Assembly: GCA_028641055.1 (NCBI GenBank)
Contig: CM054063.1
Coordinates: 42,665,304-42,729,303 of the forward strand
Length of the DNA stretch: 64,000 nt
From: Alopecurus myosuroides
Taxonomy: Eukaryota; Streptophyta; Magnoliopsida; Poales; Poaceae
Reading direction: 5' to 3'
Made by a program: the position numbers and the translations under genes. A model generated the notes under the pieces. It was not told the origin of the DNA. It searched no databases and saw nothing but the letters and a program-made list of their open reading frames with translations. Each line of letters opens with the position of its first letter. Position 1 is the first letter of the stretch. Below are positions 34,061-46,998 of this stretch, in pieces.

Positions 34061-35104
34061 AAACGAATATTTTCGCACAAAGGAAAATAAAACAGAAAAG
34101 AAGGAATTAAAACAGAAATAAAAAAAGAAAAAAATGGGAAAAAAAACAAGACAATAAAAAGTTAAAAAGGGCTAGATAGACATGAACACTTAGCTACGGC
34201 TTAGTTTCTGGGAGGTTCTGGGTTCAAATCACCGTTCTCATCCCTTTTCCATGATTTTTTCTATGTGCGAATACGACTAATGGGCCGGCCCGTCTGCGAA
34301 CTGGTACGCGGGCGAGTCGCTATAGGCGTCATACTAGCAAACATGCCCGCACATTGCATCGGGATAAAAAATATGCGTCACGTAGTAGTTCCCGTTTACA
34401 CTTTATATGAATTGAAGCATTTTTAAGCATCTCCTATTTGTAACCCTTCGTAGAGATGCATACAAATGCAAATTTATATATCCGAGAACAAAAAACTAAA
34501 ACGTAGTATCCGGCGAGTCAATGTTGCCCGACTCGCAGAACGTCGGCCCCAATGTGGATTTTCTCAAACTCATTGTGCGCAAAAATTAAATCTCGGTCAT
34601 CTGTTTGAGCGTCGAGACGACCAAGATTTGTTTTTGACTAAGCTGTTGGATGTCCCATACACGAAACGTTCTAATATTTAGAATCATGAAAAAAATAGCG
34701 CGCTATAATGAATCAATGTACAATGTCTCGTAAATAGCACGCTATACACAATATAGCATGCTAATAGCATATTTTAAGCCCGGCGCCTATAGCGCGCTAT
34801 TTTTTTCCTTATTTTAGATCGTGTGCATGATGAGCCGGAGAAGATCATTTTCCATGAGCCGCTGTGTATGAGAAACACGGTCTATATGTAGTAGGCCCCT
34901 CTTGACAGCACGTCGTGGTCACTCTGGACACAAAATATTAAGGGTGTAAAGTGATAGTACCAGACCAACTGACATCTAGATTTTTGGTAGAAAACGCTTT
35001 GCTACTACTCATCCATGGTCATCACATGAAAAAATAAAGTTGTTGATGAATGTTGGAGAAGAAAATGAACATCGGGTGGGTGGACAAATATTGTTGGCCC
35101 CAGC
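34061..35104. other. Gene-free region with a palindrome cluster
   Basis: At 34688-34807 there are four palindromic 10-12-mers, ATAGC(G/A)(C/T)GCTAT-like, at 34695-34706, 34734-34745, 34754-34763 and 34789-34800. The outer two, with their A and T runs, form an inverted repeat of about 19 bp. A weak pol III B-box-like GGTTCAAATCA lies near 34210. No gene seen. Confidence 0.6.
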
Positions 35105-35430
35105 CTAAGATATGTTGTAATGTGAAGGTGAAATCTTATGTGTATTCATAATGTAGCAGCAGGTAAAAATACGACGCTGTTCTGTATTGCGACCGCTCTT
35201 ATCCGACAGAGTCTGCATTCGTCCCCGCGGCGTCACGCTGAAATCGACCTGTTTGGTCGTGTCCCCTTCCCATCTCATGGTCACTTTGCCGTTGTCGCCG
35301 TGTATTATCACCGGGGTCTTGTCTTTGCTGCCCAACTGTACATCTCTCGTCATTACCGTGCCTCCCACCATTAGCTCTTCAAGAATCGACCCGGAGTTTG
35401 TCAGAGTGTCAGTTAGCTTTGCAACGCAAG
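35105..35430 (-). pseudogene. Unrecognised ORF remnant
   Basis: The minus strand has an 88-codon frame from ATG at 35369-35371, and the same frame seems open a little further upstream to about 35430. Its composition looks like real protein: MVGGTVMTRDVQLGSKDKTP, then VIIHGDNGKVTMRWEGDTT. I do not recognise a family. Further upstream (35430-35830) two diverged copies of a block containing GCAxCCCTGG can be seen, so it may be a remnant of a duplicated-domain gene. I cannot exclude chance. Confidence 0.3.
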
Positions 35431-35914
35431 TTTACAACAACTCGCATAATGAGGAGCGGCCGCGTCCACCGAGAAGCTCACGCGTGCAACCCTGGCAGAA
35501 GCATGTCCCCTCGGCTGTGATCTGCAGTACACATCGACGGTGGCATGATCGAAAAACACAGAGCAGCAGCTCGAGTCCGTGGTCCGTGGAAGAAACCGAC
35601 ATCCTTCTTCTCGGCCATGGGGGTTCATCTGGATCAAACTGAGTCAAGAGTCAAGACGATGGAAGGAAGCGTGTTGCAGAAAGTTTAGTGGTCAGGAGCA
35701 GCCGCATCCAGCGAGTGTGCAGCCCTGGCCAAATGGGTGTTCCATCCGTAGCGATCCACATTACACCGCAACGACTAGTTGGTCGAGAACTCGGGAGGCG
35801 AGAAGCTGGTCCCTCTGCTTTCCAAATCCACTATTGCCGTAACAATAGCCAGGAGTAGCTCGAGTCATGTGCTTGGATCTCGATCACGATGGCGTTAGCT
35901 TTTATACTCCCTCC

Positions 35915-38900
35915 GTCTTAGAAGACTAGCATAAACAAAGATATACAACGGAAGACATAGAACAACATTGAGCCCATCTTCTTCATGTGCCACGGGCAAA
36001 ACATATTGGCGATAGTCTTGAGATCCTAAACGAAATCCTCACTCGTCTTTAGAAACATCTGCAATATGCAATATGCAGCCACAAGGGAGTCAATACAATT
36101 TAATGTATTGGCAAGTAACACTATGGTGGATATAAATGGCAAGACTAATACTACATGCTTATTTGGCTGAGTGAGTTTAGGCTAGGTTTGCATAAAGCCA
36201 TTTTTCTCCTATCACTTTTGTAAAACCAACTATTCTTTTCAAAAGGGTGGCAACATTGGATTAAGATCCAAGCACCACAATACTGTTCACTTGGTCAAAA
36301 TTTTACTTATTGAAATTGATGATGAGATTCTTCCCTCAATCCTTGTCCAGCTGCTCATAGATGTCCATAACCGGAGACACGACTAAGATCTTAGTTTCTA
36401 ACTCTGCAGAGGTTGCGCACTTTCACCCTTTGTCTTCAATTATCCCAAACATCCTATACACCCGGAGTGCATCATGGAAAGGAGAGAATTGAGACGAGAT
36501 CTTTCAGAAGAAGAAGTCCAAACCCACCGGCAAGACCGTTCCACCTATAATTTCTCTACATCTGCTAGTCAATCCTGGGCTGAACTCTCACAACTTAGTT
36601 GATCAAGACAGAGCCCATATATCAAAAGGCTGCACGGTAAACTACTAGACTTAGAGGGACATAGTAATCTCTTTGTTCCTGGGTGGCCATCCGCAAGTGA
36701 CAACCTCAAGTGAAATAACCCTTAAACAAGGGCCCTGAGGAAACACTCAACATAATCCAGTCTTACCACTTCCACCCAGGTGGTTCATTCATTAGTTATA
36801 CTTAGGATTTTTCCTCAACATCTAGTAAAAAAAATTGTAACATTGCATAGCATCTAATAAATTCTAAGGCTATCAAAATAACAAGGTAAAAGGGATGGCT
36901 ACACACTACTAGGATAATAGCATAGCATAGTATAACTTAGTAAAATTTCCTATCATGCATACTACTCAAAATCAACTAATGCATATAGAAAATAATGGGT
37001 AGTTGATGGTGTGTTACTTGCCTTGTTGAAGTTAGTGAAGATATTCACACTCTCTTCACAAAAGATCGTTGCTCTCCGTACAATCTATTCATTGAAAACA
37101 CAATAACAAAATAAACAAGCATCCTAGCAATCAAACACATAAGTGGAGAAAGCAAACAGAGCAAATAACATAACAAAGGAGTTGGACCAAGTTGGCTAGG
37201 ACAAGGTTCAACTAACTTCATAACAAAGGATATAAAAAGTTAAAGTCTTGGTATTTTCCATTTGCGTCAAGGGCTGGACAAAAACAACTTGTTATTCTTC
37301 AACTTGTGTGGATGGCTCCAAGTCTTCACAGGCTTGTCTTCTTGAAGATCATCTTCATGCTTCTATTGTAGTTTCCTCCTTGTTGTGAAGCTTCTCTTGA
37401 AATCGATAAATATTCATGGCTTTCACTTCACTACTTAGTTTTGGTATGGTATGGGCACAAATACCACTAAGTCAAATTGGAAAGAATATAAGAAGAAAGA
37501 TAGAAAGAGAGAGGGAGATGTTTTCTTCTGAATTTCTTCACACTTGTATTTCTTGAGTTACTTCTAGTTCTTGTGGAGTCTAAGTCTTCTCTTCAAAACT
37601 TCTTCATTGATCTTCCTTGTAGCTCTTTATGTTGCCACCAAGTTGAAGATGGAGTTCCTTCTTGTGGTTGAGTCTTGTCTTCCATTTTGCTAACTTGATG
37701 GATTCTTGAAGCAAGAATAGGGGAATGGAGAAGTAGATAGAAAGCAAAGGTACTAGTGTCTAAGGTTTACCACTTGGTCTTGTATGTGATTTACACATAC
37801 TAGGTACTTGGTCTTGGCTCCAAAATAGCCATAACAACAAAGGTAAACAATGGTAGAAACAACTCTAATACTTAACCAACTAGGTGGACTATTATGATGG
37901 AAGTTTGGCTAAAATTACATGGTCATGGTCCAAGGGTGTCCAAAATGGTTGGGCAAAGAGGACTCTAGTTCAAGGTTACCAAAAGGAGCAATTTTTCTTA
38001 AGGGAACCTATTCTAATTATTTATAGAATTAATTCTATGCCAAAAATACTTAATATACTACTTAATTCTAATTTCTAAACTAGCTTGTTCAAAAATTATT
38101 TTGGAACAGAGTATATGAAAGTACACATCCTAAGGCTTCCAAATATATTTTATTTACAATTTTTTATTTGTAGAATTTGAATTATTCTAAAATTCATCAA
38201 ACAAACATATTTATATTTGAGCCAATTTAAGTTTGTCAAATTTGAATTTTAACAGTGCTAAAAGATTCTACAGATCCAGGGGATTTCAAAAAGTCCAAGT
38301 TTTCTAAATTTGTCCTTATGTTTAAAAACATATGATGTTTTTAAGTTTTAGGGACTAATCTGCAAATTTACAAATCTATTTTTACGATGGACAGGGTTTT
38401 AACGCGCACGCTGAGTTGGCTCTTCCTCATTGGCCGATAACTTTCGGTTAAGCGAACTAATCTCGTCCATCTGTTGCAGATCTGACGGCTGAGTATGAAT
38501 GGAGGGAGTTAGGGTTTACCTTCCACCGAATATCGTCGCCGGCAATGGCGAGGACGGTGGCGCGCGCTCGGGTGTGGAGGACGGTGGCGATAGACGGGAT
38601 CACCAGGCTCGGGGAGACCACGGGAAGGTGCAGCGCGACATGGTGGATGCGATGATGACCACAGGGAGTCTCCACGAGCTCTGCAATGACGGCGGCGAGG
38701 AGGTCCCGAGGCGGCTGTGCAGTTCCCGGTTCCGGCGAGCTCGCCTCGTCGCTACCCTGTACCAAAATCGACGCACAAAAGACTCAAAACTCGCGCACGA
38801 TAGCAAGGAGGCTAAAGGGAGTGGTTTTAGGCTCGGACTTGCGACAATCTCACCGGAAATCAAAGAATACGGCGGCGGTGACGCGCAACTCCGGCGAGGA

Positions 38901-40135
38901 AATTCGAGGGACTGGGTGCGAGATCAAAGGTGAATCCAGAGGGGAAATAGAGAGAGGATCCAGGGATATAAGGTGTCGACATTGATGGGATTAATGGGCG
39001 AGGAAACACCCGTAATTAGAGGGATTTATTTCTCCTTTATTCGGATGAAACGGCTGACGGAGGGAGGTTGATGACGATTACGTCGTCGCTGATGTCATTT
39101 GCGGGGTCCACCTGTCGGTGACAATGGGTGAGAGGGAGACAAGCTGCTGCGGTTTCCCTTCATGGGCTTCGGTGGGCCATTACGCGTTGCTCGCATCCGT
39201 CGGGCATAGGAGGCAGGGAGATGGCCTGGCCCGGGCTGCTAGTCCATTTCCTTTATTTTTGTTCTTTTTTTTCTTCTGTTTTCTGTTTTCTTTAATAAAT
39301 CACAACTATTTATTTATAAATCCAAAAGAGTCCAAATTTGTTTCTATGGTTTTTTAAAAACAATACCTTTCAAATGAGACCATTTGTGTGATGTTCTTCA
39401 ACACATTTCAAAATTTACATTTTGAATATATATAAATCACTAATAGTACTTAATACCATTTTAAAATTGGAAAAATAATAAAATGGGGTTCTTGATAAAC
39501 TTTTAGTGACATTAAACATGTCATATGCTATTTTTCAAAATTACTTCTACTTATATTCATATTATATATGTAGTATTTAATAATAGTATCTTAATGCCAT
39601 TATTAGATTAGAAAACAAAAATCAATAATTATAAAAGTGGCTTAAATAAAATTTAGAAAGAAATTCCACAAGCTTTAATATTGTTTTCAAGTCCTATTTT
39701 ATGTTATTTTCAAATCAAATTATTTATGAATAGCACTTTATATTTAAAACTTGGAATAACAACTAAAAGTTATTATTAACAAATTTTATTCTCATCAAAT
39801 ATTTTTGAGACTTAGAACTTTATTAAGGGTTATAACTCTTTGATTTTTGTTTCCATAAACTATTTTCAAAGTAATGTTTCAAATGGAAACATGTTATAAA
39901 ATAAGGATTTCTAAGAGAAAACAATTTCTTCGATAATGAATATTTATTTTGAATGGACTTTTAGGGTTTATGGAATAGAGGTATAATGGATTCTTAATCT
40001 CAATTTTCATTGAGTTATGTATTGTTTCTTTTTATATCTTGCATCTCATTGGTTTTTGGTGACTTGCATAACATGAAAACAAAAAGTTTCAATTTTTAGT
40101 GATTTTTGCACTTTCCAAAAATCAGGGATGTTACA
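35915..40135 (-). mobile_element. 3' LTR of element D, truncated at its left end
   Basis: 4221 bp. The right edge gggatgttaca (TGTAACATCCC on the minus strand) is followed by a polypurine tract. Similarity to the other LTR starts at 35915. The first about 164 bp seen at 54029-54192 are missing. It retains about 485 bp (38524-39010) that the right copy lost, and lacks about 105 bp that the right copy has (near 56660-56765). There is no gene. Confidence 0.75.
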
Positions 40136-40956
40136 GACTACCACCCTTAAAAGAAATCTCGTCCTGATATTTGGGAAGGCTAGAAAGAAAGATTGGGCAA
40201 CTGGGTTCCAGAATAACTAGGTGGGCTACCACCCTTAAAAAAACTTTCTGTGGATAGTCTATTTCCATTAGATTGGAGTCTAGATTGATTTGAGATTGGC
40301 TTGAGTAGAAATTTCCTTCATGGTACAGCTGTAGACCAACATAGGTATGTTGAACTACCTTTGACACTAAGAAGTCACTCTTTGGGTCAATCAAAAGTCT
40401 TTGGGTTTCTCTCAACTTGGTCTTTTGATGTTCTTGGCAAACTTCCATCCTGTTGTTGTCATCCTTGAAGGAAAACACCATGCTATTTCTAACGAAACTC
40501 TCATGGCAGGCAAAATCTTCCATTTGTTTGATACCTCCAAGGTTGGCTTGATCCTCACCGAAAATAGTAAGTTTTCAGTAACACTAACATAGGGTCATTA
40601 TTGTATTGTACCATTCTATGGTTCAGGTTTAACAGTGTCGTCTCTCTAATAGGTATGCCACTCAGATTTAACATATCTCATAGCAAAAGTAAATAATGTG
40701 AGTAGTCAGCATGGGGGACAATCCATGTTGCACTCAATCATTTCCTTGTACTTGGATTGATGAATCTTGTTTAATAACACTAGGTCACCTCACTTGTCTA
40801 ACAGGAAGTTTCCAATCTGTAAGACAAACTTGAGCTAAACTATCATTTCTCAACTAGTGGGTTGCGTAAAACTCTTATGTAACACAAACTGGATAGTTGT
40901 GTTTCTTCATTATTTCTTCTCTTGGTGTAGTTGGCTCTGAAATCTTCATAGTTGAT
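40136..40956 (-). other. Element D internal region, 3' part
   Basis: Starts with the polypurine tract on the minus strand (TTTTAAGGGTGGTAGTC against the LTR). A second similar stretch, CACCCTTAAAAAAAC, occurs near 40229. I see no convincing coding sequence; the frame at 40131-40523 spans the LTR junction and has no domain. Confidence 0.6.
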
Positions 40957-41496
40957 TGTCGAGACATCGTAGTAGTTTTCATAGACGGGGGTGCCATGAG
41001 ACTACGGGTAGAGTCGTGGGGAAACGGGGTTGAGTTGAAGACAAAGACACAGGATTTACCCAGGTTCGGTACGTCGCAATATGCGGCGTTCCTACTCCTG
41101 CACTCTCACTAATCAGGGCTAAAGCCTGTGTATACAATTACAACGTGAGGTTCTGTTTAGCTATTCGTTGAGGATCAACTTCCCGGCGAGTTAGCATGTA
41201 GCTTCTTCTCTATCTATCATATCTCCCGTCCGGCTTTATATAATAGCCGGGTTAGGGCAAACAGAGTAAGAAACCTAGAGGACTACGGTAACTATTAACT
41301 TGGAAAGTGAGGAAACCGCCTTCTAATCCAATCCAAATCACGTGGGCCGTGATCCGGGTTTTTCTCGAATCCGGCTTTTGCGCGTCAGCTTACTGGGCCG
41401 CCCAATGGACCATAGCCCACTACCACTTGGGCCACCCTGGTAATCCGGCACTTTTGACTACCATCTGATATACCCCTATTCAGTATATATCCGGCA
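40957..41496 (-). mobile_element. 3' LTR of element C
   Basis: 540 bp, starting TGTCGAGAC and ending CCGGCA (CCGACA in the other LTR). A minus-strand TATA box lies at 41235-41242. The adjacent internal sequence AGTAGCCCCCAAGAAGG is a polypurine tract on the minus strand. Confidence 0.88.
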
Positions 41497-42033
41497 GTAG
41501 CCCCCAAGAAGGATTAAAACTCTGATTTGCCGTCTTTCTCCAAATGTATATTGTCCGAGAAATATTGGCCAGCAGTCTTGATTCTTCTTATTCTTCTTCA
41601 AAAGAGATGGTAACATAAAACTCAGAATCCTGGAAATCCGGCTTTTCTCACATGATCCTTCGCGGAGAAGGAACTTCCTACGTCAGTGCTTTAATCATGC
41701 TGACGTAAGGGACGTTTGGGTTTCAAGCGGGAAACCCAGAAACATATCTCTGACAGATTCTCGCGGGAAACGAGGAGATAACCATAATCACCCTGTCGAT
41801 TCATTTCCCGGATTTTCCGGCGAGTGACACGCGTTGGACATCCAATGGTCAAAAGAGCCGTTAGCACGCATCCTGACGGATTTCCGGCTCTAAATAGCCT
41901 TCTTTGTCCTCTAGAAAAACCTTCCGCTCCTCACTTCGAACGCCATTGCAACGCCCAAGCTCCCAGCAGAGAAAATCCCCGAACGCGCACCGCGTCCAAG
42001 ACCTTATCGGAGACGAACTAGCGCCACCACCCA

Positions 42034-44988
42034 ATGGCCTCTCCGTCGTCTTTGCCAGCTCGCACCGCCGCGCAAGAGATTGAGGACATCATCAACATGA
42101 TGGATCCTCTGTTGGACTCCCTAGTGCACGCCGCCGGCGAAGAACCAGTGAAGATCGCCGGGCACCGCGGCGGACGGAGAAATCTATCCGCCGCCATGGA
42201 TCTTGCGGGCTCCAGCTCCGCGCCCACTCCGCCGTTCGCTCCCGAGACGGCGGAGGAAAAACTCATACTCGTTGCCGACGAGCTCGCAGCCGCGGAGGCT
42301 GCCGCGTCCGGCGCCGCCGGAGCTGATGAGGAGATGGAGACTGCCGGCAATTGGATTGCATGCAGCATTCCGTCGTCCCTCCTTCCGTCCATGGAGAAGG
42401 AGGGGTTAGTGCTGAAATGGAAATGGTGGCTTCCGGAGGATGAGAATGAACCCATGCCGAACGACGGATAACGGCTTCTTCTCTCCTCCCACCTTCTGAG
42501 AGGTATGGGCTTGCCACCTTCCGCCTTCTTCCTCCAGGTCCTCTCACACTACAACATCCAGCCCCACAACCTGCCACCAAACACCATCCTGTACTTAGCC
42601 GGCTTTCAGGCCCTTTTCGAGGGTTATCTAGGCATAGAACCTAGATTAGATTTCTGGCTGTATTGTTTCGGGGTTAAGCGGAACTCTTCGGAGGGCGCAC
42701 TCCCAACTTGCGGAACAATTTCCTTCACTCTTCGGATATTTAGGGAGGATTGGTTTGCCAAGATAAAGACCTCGGAATCCGTCAAATTTTGGATGGGTTC
42801 CTTCTTTTATCATCCTGACGTCCCTTTCCCTAAAAAGGCCATCGGGGTTCCACCTTTCACGAACACCGCTGTCGTTCCCCAAGAAAATTGGGGAACGGAA
42901 GCCATCCAAATTCTGCCGCCTGATCTTCTAAGGATCAAGCGGCGCATCGCAAAACTCACCTCTTCTGATCCGCCTCTAACCGGCATGGACACGGTCCTTT
43001 GCTGGTTGGATAGGCGGATCCAACCGTTAGCCAACCATGGTGGCCGCCTCCTTTGCGAGTACACGGGCACCAGCGACAAGATGCGGACAACCAGCAAAGA
43101 CTGGGCCGCGAGAGATTTGCGGAAACGCGTGAATCAATTGGTCGCATCCCACGACCAATATGAAGCGAGTCGGCCAACGTATACGGCCGCCAATCCAGCT
43201 CCCAAGGTATTTTTTTCCGTCTTTTGGGATTCAAACTTTTCCACGTTTACTCGGATTATTTGCTTCTAACTCTGCTTTTTTCTTTTTGACAGATTGCCGA
43301 CCTTCCTGAGTTAGATCTGGCTTCCGACGCTGAACTGGAGGCGTTGCGCGCCACCTTTGCTGGTGGGCGAAAGCGCAAGAAGATCTCCTCCTCTGAGGAA
43401 ATCATTGATCTTGACGGGGTCCCCATCGCCACCTCCAGGTTAGAGCATCCGGGTTACTTTCCTTTGCCGGAGTTTTCTTTTGCCTTCGGAGTTTTAACTT
43501 TTCAGGCTTTTTGTTTTGCTTTTAGCCTACTTCCCTCTACTCTAAAGCCAAAAAAGCTGAAGAGGCACAAGGTTGTGTCCAGTAGAGGCTCTCAACCTTC
43601 TCCCGCCATCGCACCGGACACACCGTCCATGATGGCAGAGGAGCATGCCATAGCCCCCACCACCGAGTCTCTGGAGCCGAGCCAGCCTATTGTGCCGAAC
43701 ACGGACACGAGGGAAAGGGCGGCTCCTGAGGTGGGAGATTCTTCTCGAATAACTGAGGAGGAAATCCCCACCTTTGACAAGGACTTCAAGAACATCAACA
43801 ATGGCCTAAGCGCGGTCGGAATTCTTTTTGTGGAATACACAAAGGAGTTCAATGAAAACTTGGCAGGGTTACAGTGGATGAGCGAGGTATTAACTCTAGC
43901 CCCCAAGCATGAAGCAAAATGTATACTTTTCGCCTTGATGCTTTTTAATGACTTTTTTCCTTGTCGTGTTCCAGCAAACCGCTGAAACCATTAACATGGA
44001 AGTTTTGAATAAACTTTCCGTCAAGAATAAAGAGGTTAGAAATCTTCTTTCTATTCTTGACGTGAAAGAGGCGGAGCTGGCGTCGTCTCAGCTACAGCTG
44101 TCGGAAACAACAGGTATACTTTTTCCTCTGAAGTTTTTGATTCAGCTTTTTGTCTAAGTACTTTTCCCGAGTTTTTTCTAAACTCGGAATTTTTCCTTAC
44201 TTTCCAGCTGCTTTGGCTAAGGCCAAGGAAATAGCTGAAGATGCCGATAATGCTGCCAGTCTCTGTCAAGAGAATTTGGACCTTCATAATGAGCTTATGA
44301 AGGCAGAAAAAGATCTGGAAGCCAGCAATCTGGCCCTTGGGATTGCTCAATCCAAGGCTTCCGAACAGGCGGAAAAGGACAAGTCCACTATCCAGGCCTT
44401 GGAGAATGCCTTAAACCTGCGCCTGGAGGAAGGCCCCGAAATCGACAAGATTATAGGTAAGTTTATTTCATTTACCAGTTTTGTCCATGTCTTGCTTTCT
44501 TTCTCTGCTTTTTCACTTAACCTTTTGGCTGTTTTGTCTGAAAAAACAGGAGATAACCCAGATCTCACTCGGATTGATAGAATCCGAGCCTTTGGGAAGG
44601 TATGGACGGCGATCAGAGCTGCTGGAATGCAGCTGGTCAACAAGTTCCTTCCCACAAGGACTGGGGAATTCTCGGAAGTTGAGAAACTTCCGGGTGCTAT
44701 CCTGGAGGTGGCGGAGTCTAAGGAGTCCACCTTACGCTCCGCAGCACAGGGTGGTGCACGCATGGCTCTCGGCCTTATGCGTATGCATTACCCGGTGCCA
44801 AATCTTGGCGCGTGGCGTCCGGTATATCTCAAGGATACACGGAAACCCAGCGGACCACCATCTTTGATGAAATCAAAGGTCACGCCACCAAGATCGCCTC
44901 CATGGTGAACATCTCCATCACTTATCTGGAAGAGGAGATCCCCGAAGCCCCCGAGAATGACAGCAGCGAAGGAGACTCGGATGCTTGA
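42034..44988 (+). pseudogene. Antisense spliced extra ORF of element C (gypsy-type transposon domain)
   Basis: Transcribed against gag-pol, starting about 540 bp from the 3' LTR. MASPSSLPARTAAQE begins an acidic N-terminal part. A TAA at 42469-42471 breaks the frame, which continues into LPPSAFFLQVLSHYNIQPHN and FQALFEGYLGIEPRLDFWLY. I recognise this as the grass 'putative gypsy type transposon' domain. Introns with GT/AG borders follow (for example 43207-43292, 44112-44207 and 44456-44549), then a coiled-coil region (AKAKEIAEDADNAASLCQEN) and a C-terminal block. A one-base loss near 44785 shifts the last part, which ends at TGA 44986-44988 after an acidic tail. A CTAAATAG motif at about 41890 could serve as its TATA box. 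Function unknown. Confidence 0.72.
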
Positions 44989-45618
44989 AGGGCTGTCCTT
45001 AAGCTGGATGGTAGAAGTAGAAAATAGGAGCATTACTGCACTTTTACAATGTAATTTATATTGTAATGCTTCTATTCCTTTTGTATAAACAAGAACTCCG
45101 CCTTTTGCAGTTTAATTATGAAATTCTTTGCAAGGTTTCCGGGTTTTAATATTCCTTTGTCTTCTAAGTTCTCTGGCTTATGTGTTTTAACTGTCCTTAG
45201 TGTTTGAAATGGCTCAATAGTACTATGAATCATCATGCCGAATTACTGGGTAAAACCAATCAGTTCAAACTCGGGAACATGGATCATACTAAGGGCATTT
45301 TTACTAACTAGCTCCAGTGACCCAACATATAAACCATCAGATAATACTTAGAGAAAAGTAAGGAATTTTTTGAATGAAACTTGGGCACGCAGGCACAATC
45401 CAAGTTTCCTTTAGCCGTTAGTAGGCTGAAAATCATTCAGTTTTTAAACACCGAGCACGCAGGCACAATTCAGGTTAACATTGAGTATTTTGTAAGATCA
45501 TTGGGAAATAGATAAGGTGGAATCATGTTTTCTACTATAGTAAACTTGTAAAAGCATGGATATAAGAATTCCGACAACTTTATTTCATGATCTCAAAGAA
45601 GTTTACCTAGAAATTGAA
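44989..45618. other. Convergent spacer of element C
   Basis: About 630 bases between the antisense gene and the integrase end. A near-duplicated block containing GCACGCAGGCACAATYCA occurs at about 45380 and 45450. No gene seen. Confidence 0.6.
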
Positions 45619-46998
45619 CTAAGTATAGAAGGGACGTAACTGCTGGATACTCCAGGGCCTCTTTGTCTCTCCTAGTTCATCATCTATCTTTCTCTTTCTT
45701 TTGCGATTCGGCTTCTCGGGATCGTCTTCAGTATCTCGAATGTCGACAAGATAATATGATCCATTCTTCATGGCTTTACTAATGACAAATGGTCCTTCCC
45801 ATACTGGGGCTAGTTTGTGCTTCCTTTGCTGCACCAATCTCAGCACTAGGTCACCTTCTTTAAAAGAACTATGCCTGATTTTCCGACTATGGTAACATCG
45901 TAAACCTTGCTGGTAAATGGCGGATATTTGAAGCACAAGCTCTCGTTCCTCTTCTAAGAGATCGACGGCATCCTATCGTGCTTCTTCGGCATCCGAGTCG
46001 TCGAAATACCGCACTCTTGGGCTATCATGGATCATGTCCGTTGGAAGGGTAGCTTCCGCACCATAAACTAGGAAAAACGGAGTTTGCCCAGTTGATCTGT
46101 TTGGCGTCGTTCGAATACTCCAAAGCACGGAAGGTAGCTCTTCTACCCATGCTCCAGCTGGTCTATGAAGAGGAGATTCGAGTCTTGGGCGTATTCCTTG
46201 CAGAATTGAGCTATTCATTCTCTCAACCTGTCCATTGGATTGCGGCTGTGCCACAGATGCAAGGTCTTGGCGAATTCCCGTTTGTCGGCAATATTTTGCA
46301 ACCTCTCCAATGGAGAAATTTGTCCCGTTGTCGGTTAATATGCTGTGTGGAACGCCGTATCTCATGACTATGTCAATAATGAAATTTCTGGCAGTTACAT
46401 CGTCAAGCTTTTTGATGGGTTTAGCCTCCACCCATTTGGTATATTTATCCACAGCTACAAGTAGATGTGTAAGTCCGCCTCGCGCAGTTTTGAATGGTCC
46501 CATCATATCTAGCCCCCTGACCGCAAACGGCCATGTAATTGGGATAGTTTTGAGTGCTTGGGTCGGCATATTAGTCTGCTTGGCGTAATATTGACACCCT
46601 GCGCATGTATTCACTATGTACTCAACATCTGTCTTGGCTGTTAGCCAGAAAAACCCAGCACGGAATGCTTTTTTAACTATGCTTTTTGATTGAGCATGAT
46701 GTCCGCAATCTCCGGCGTGGATTTCTTGCAGGATTTCTCGTCCTTCTTCTGGTGAAATACATCGCAGAAAAATTCCGGAAGTATTGCGTTTATACAGGCA
46801 ATTGTCAATTACCGTGTACCCTTTGCATCGACGTTGTATTTGTCTCTGCAAGACTTCGTCTGCTCCTTCCGGGTATTTCTGGTTGACTAAGAAGTTTAAA
46901 TATGGAATTGTCCAGTCCGGGTTGACGAGCATAACTTCAATTGACTCGGAAGCCAGAGGATAGTCAATATCTCCACCTTTTATGGATGATTCATACAA
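45619..46998 (-). pseudogene. Integrase of element C
   Basis: The zinc-binding domain (GDCGHHAQSKSIVKKAF, then CAGCQYYAKQ) is followed by the core with GLDMMGPFKTARG, LTDNGTNFS and SNGQVERMNS. Then come FLVYGAEATLPTDMIHDSPR and a C-terminal part (SAIYQQGLRCYHSRK, GDLVLRLVQ, WEGPFVISKAM) ending RPWSIQQLRPFYT. An in-frame TAG at 45973-45975 separates core and C-terminus, and another TAG lies just upstream at 47002-47004. Compared with element B no LTR interrupts it. Confidence 0.85.

Noticed and set aside
34195..34225. Possible tRNA or SINE B box
   Set aside because: Only a partial B box (GGTTCAAATCA), without a convincing A box.
35903..35916. Stowaway MITE start word TACTCCCTCCGT
   Set aside because: Only one short end is present. 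No inverted partner and no TA duplication could be shown.
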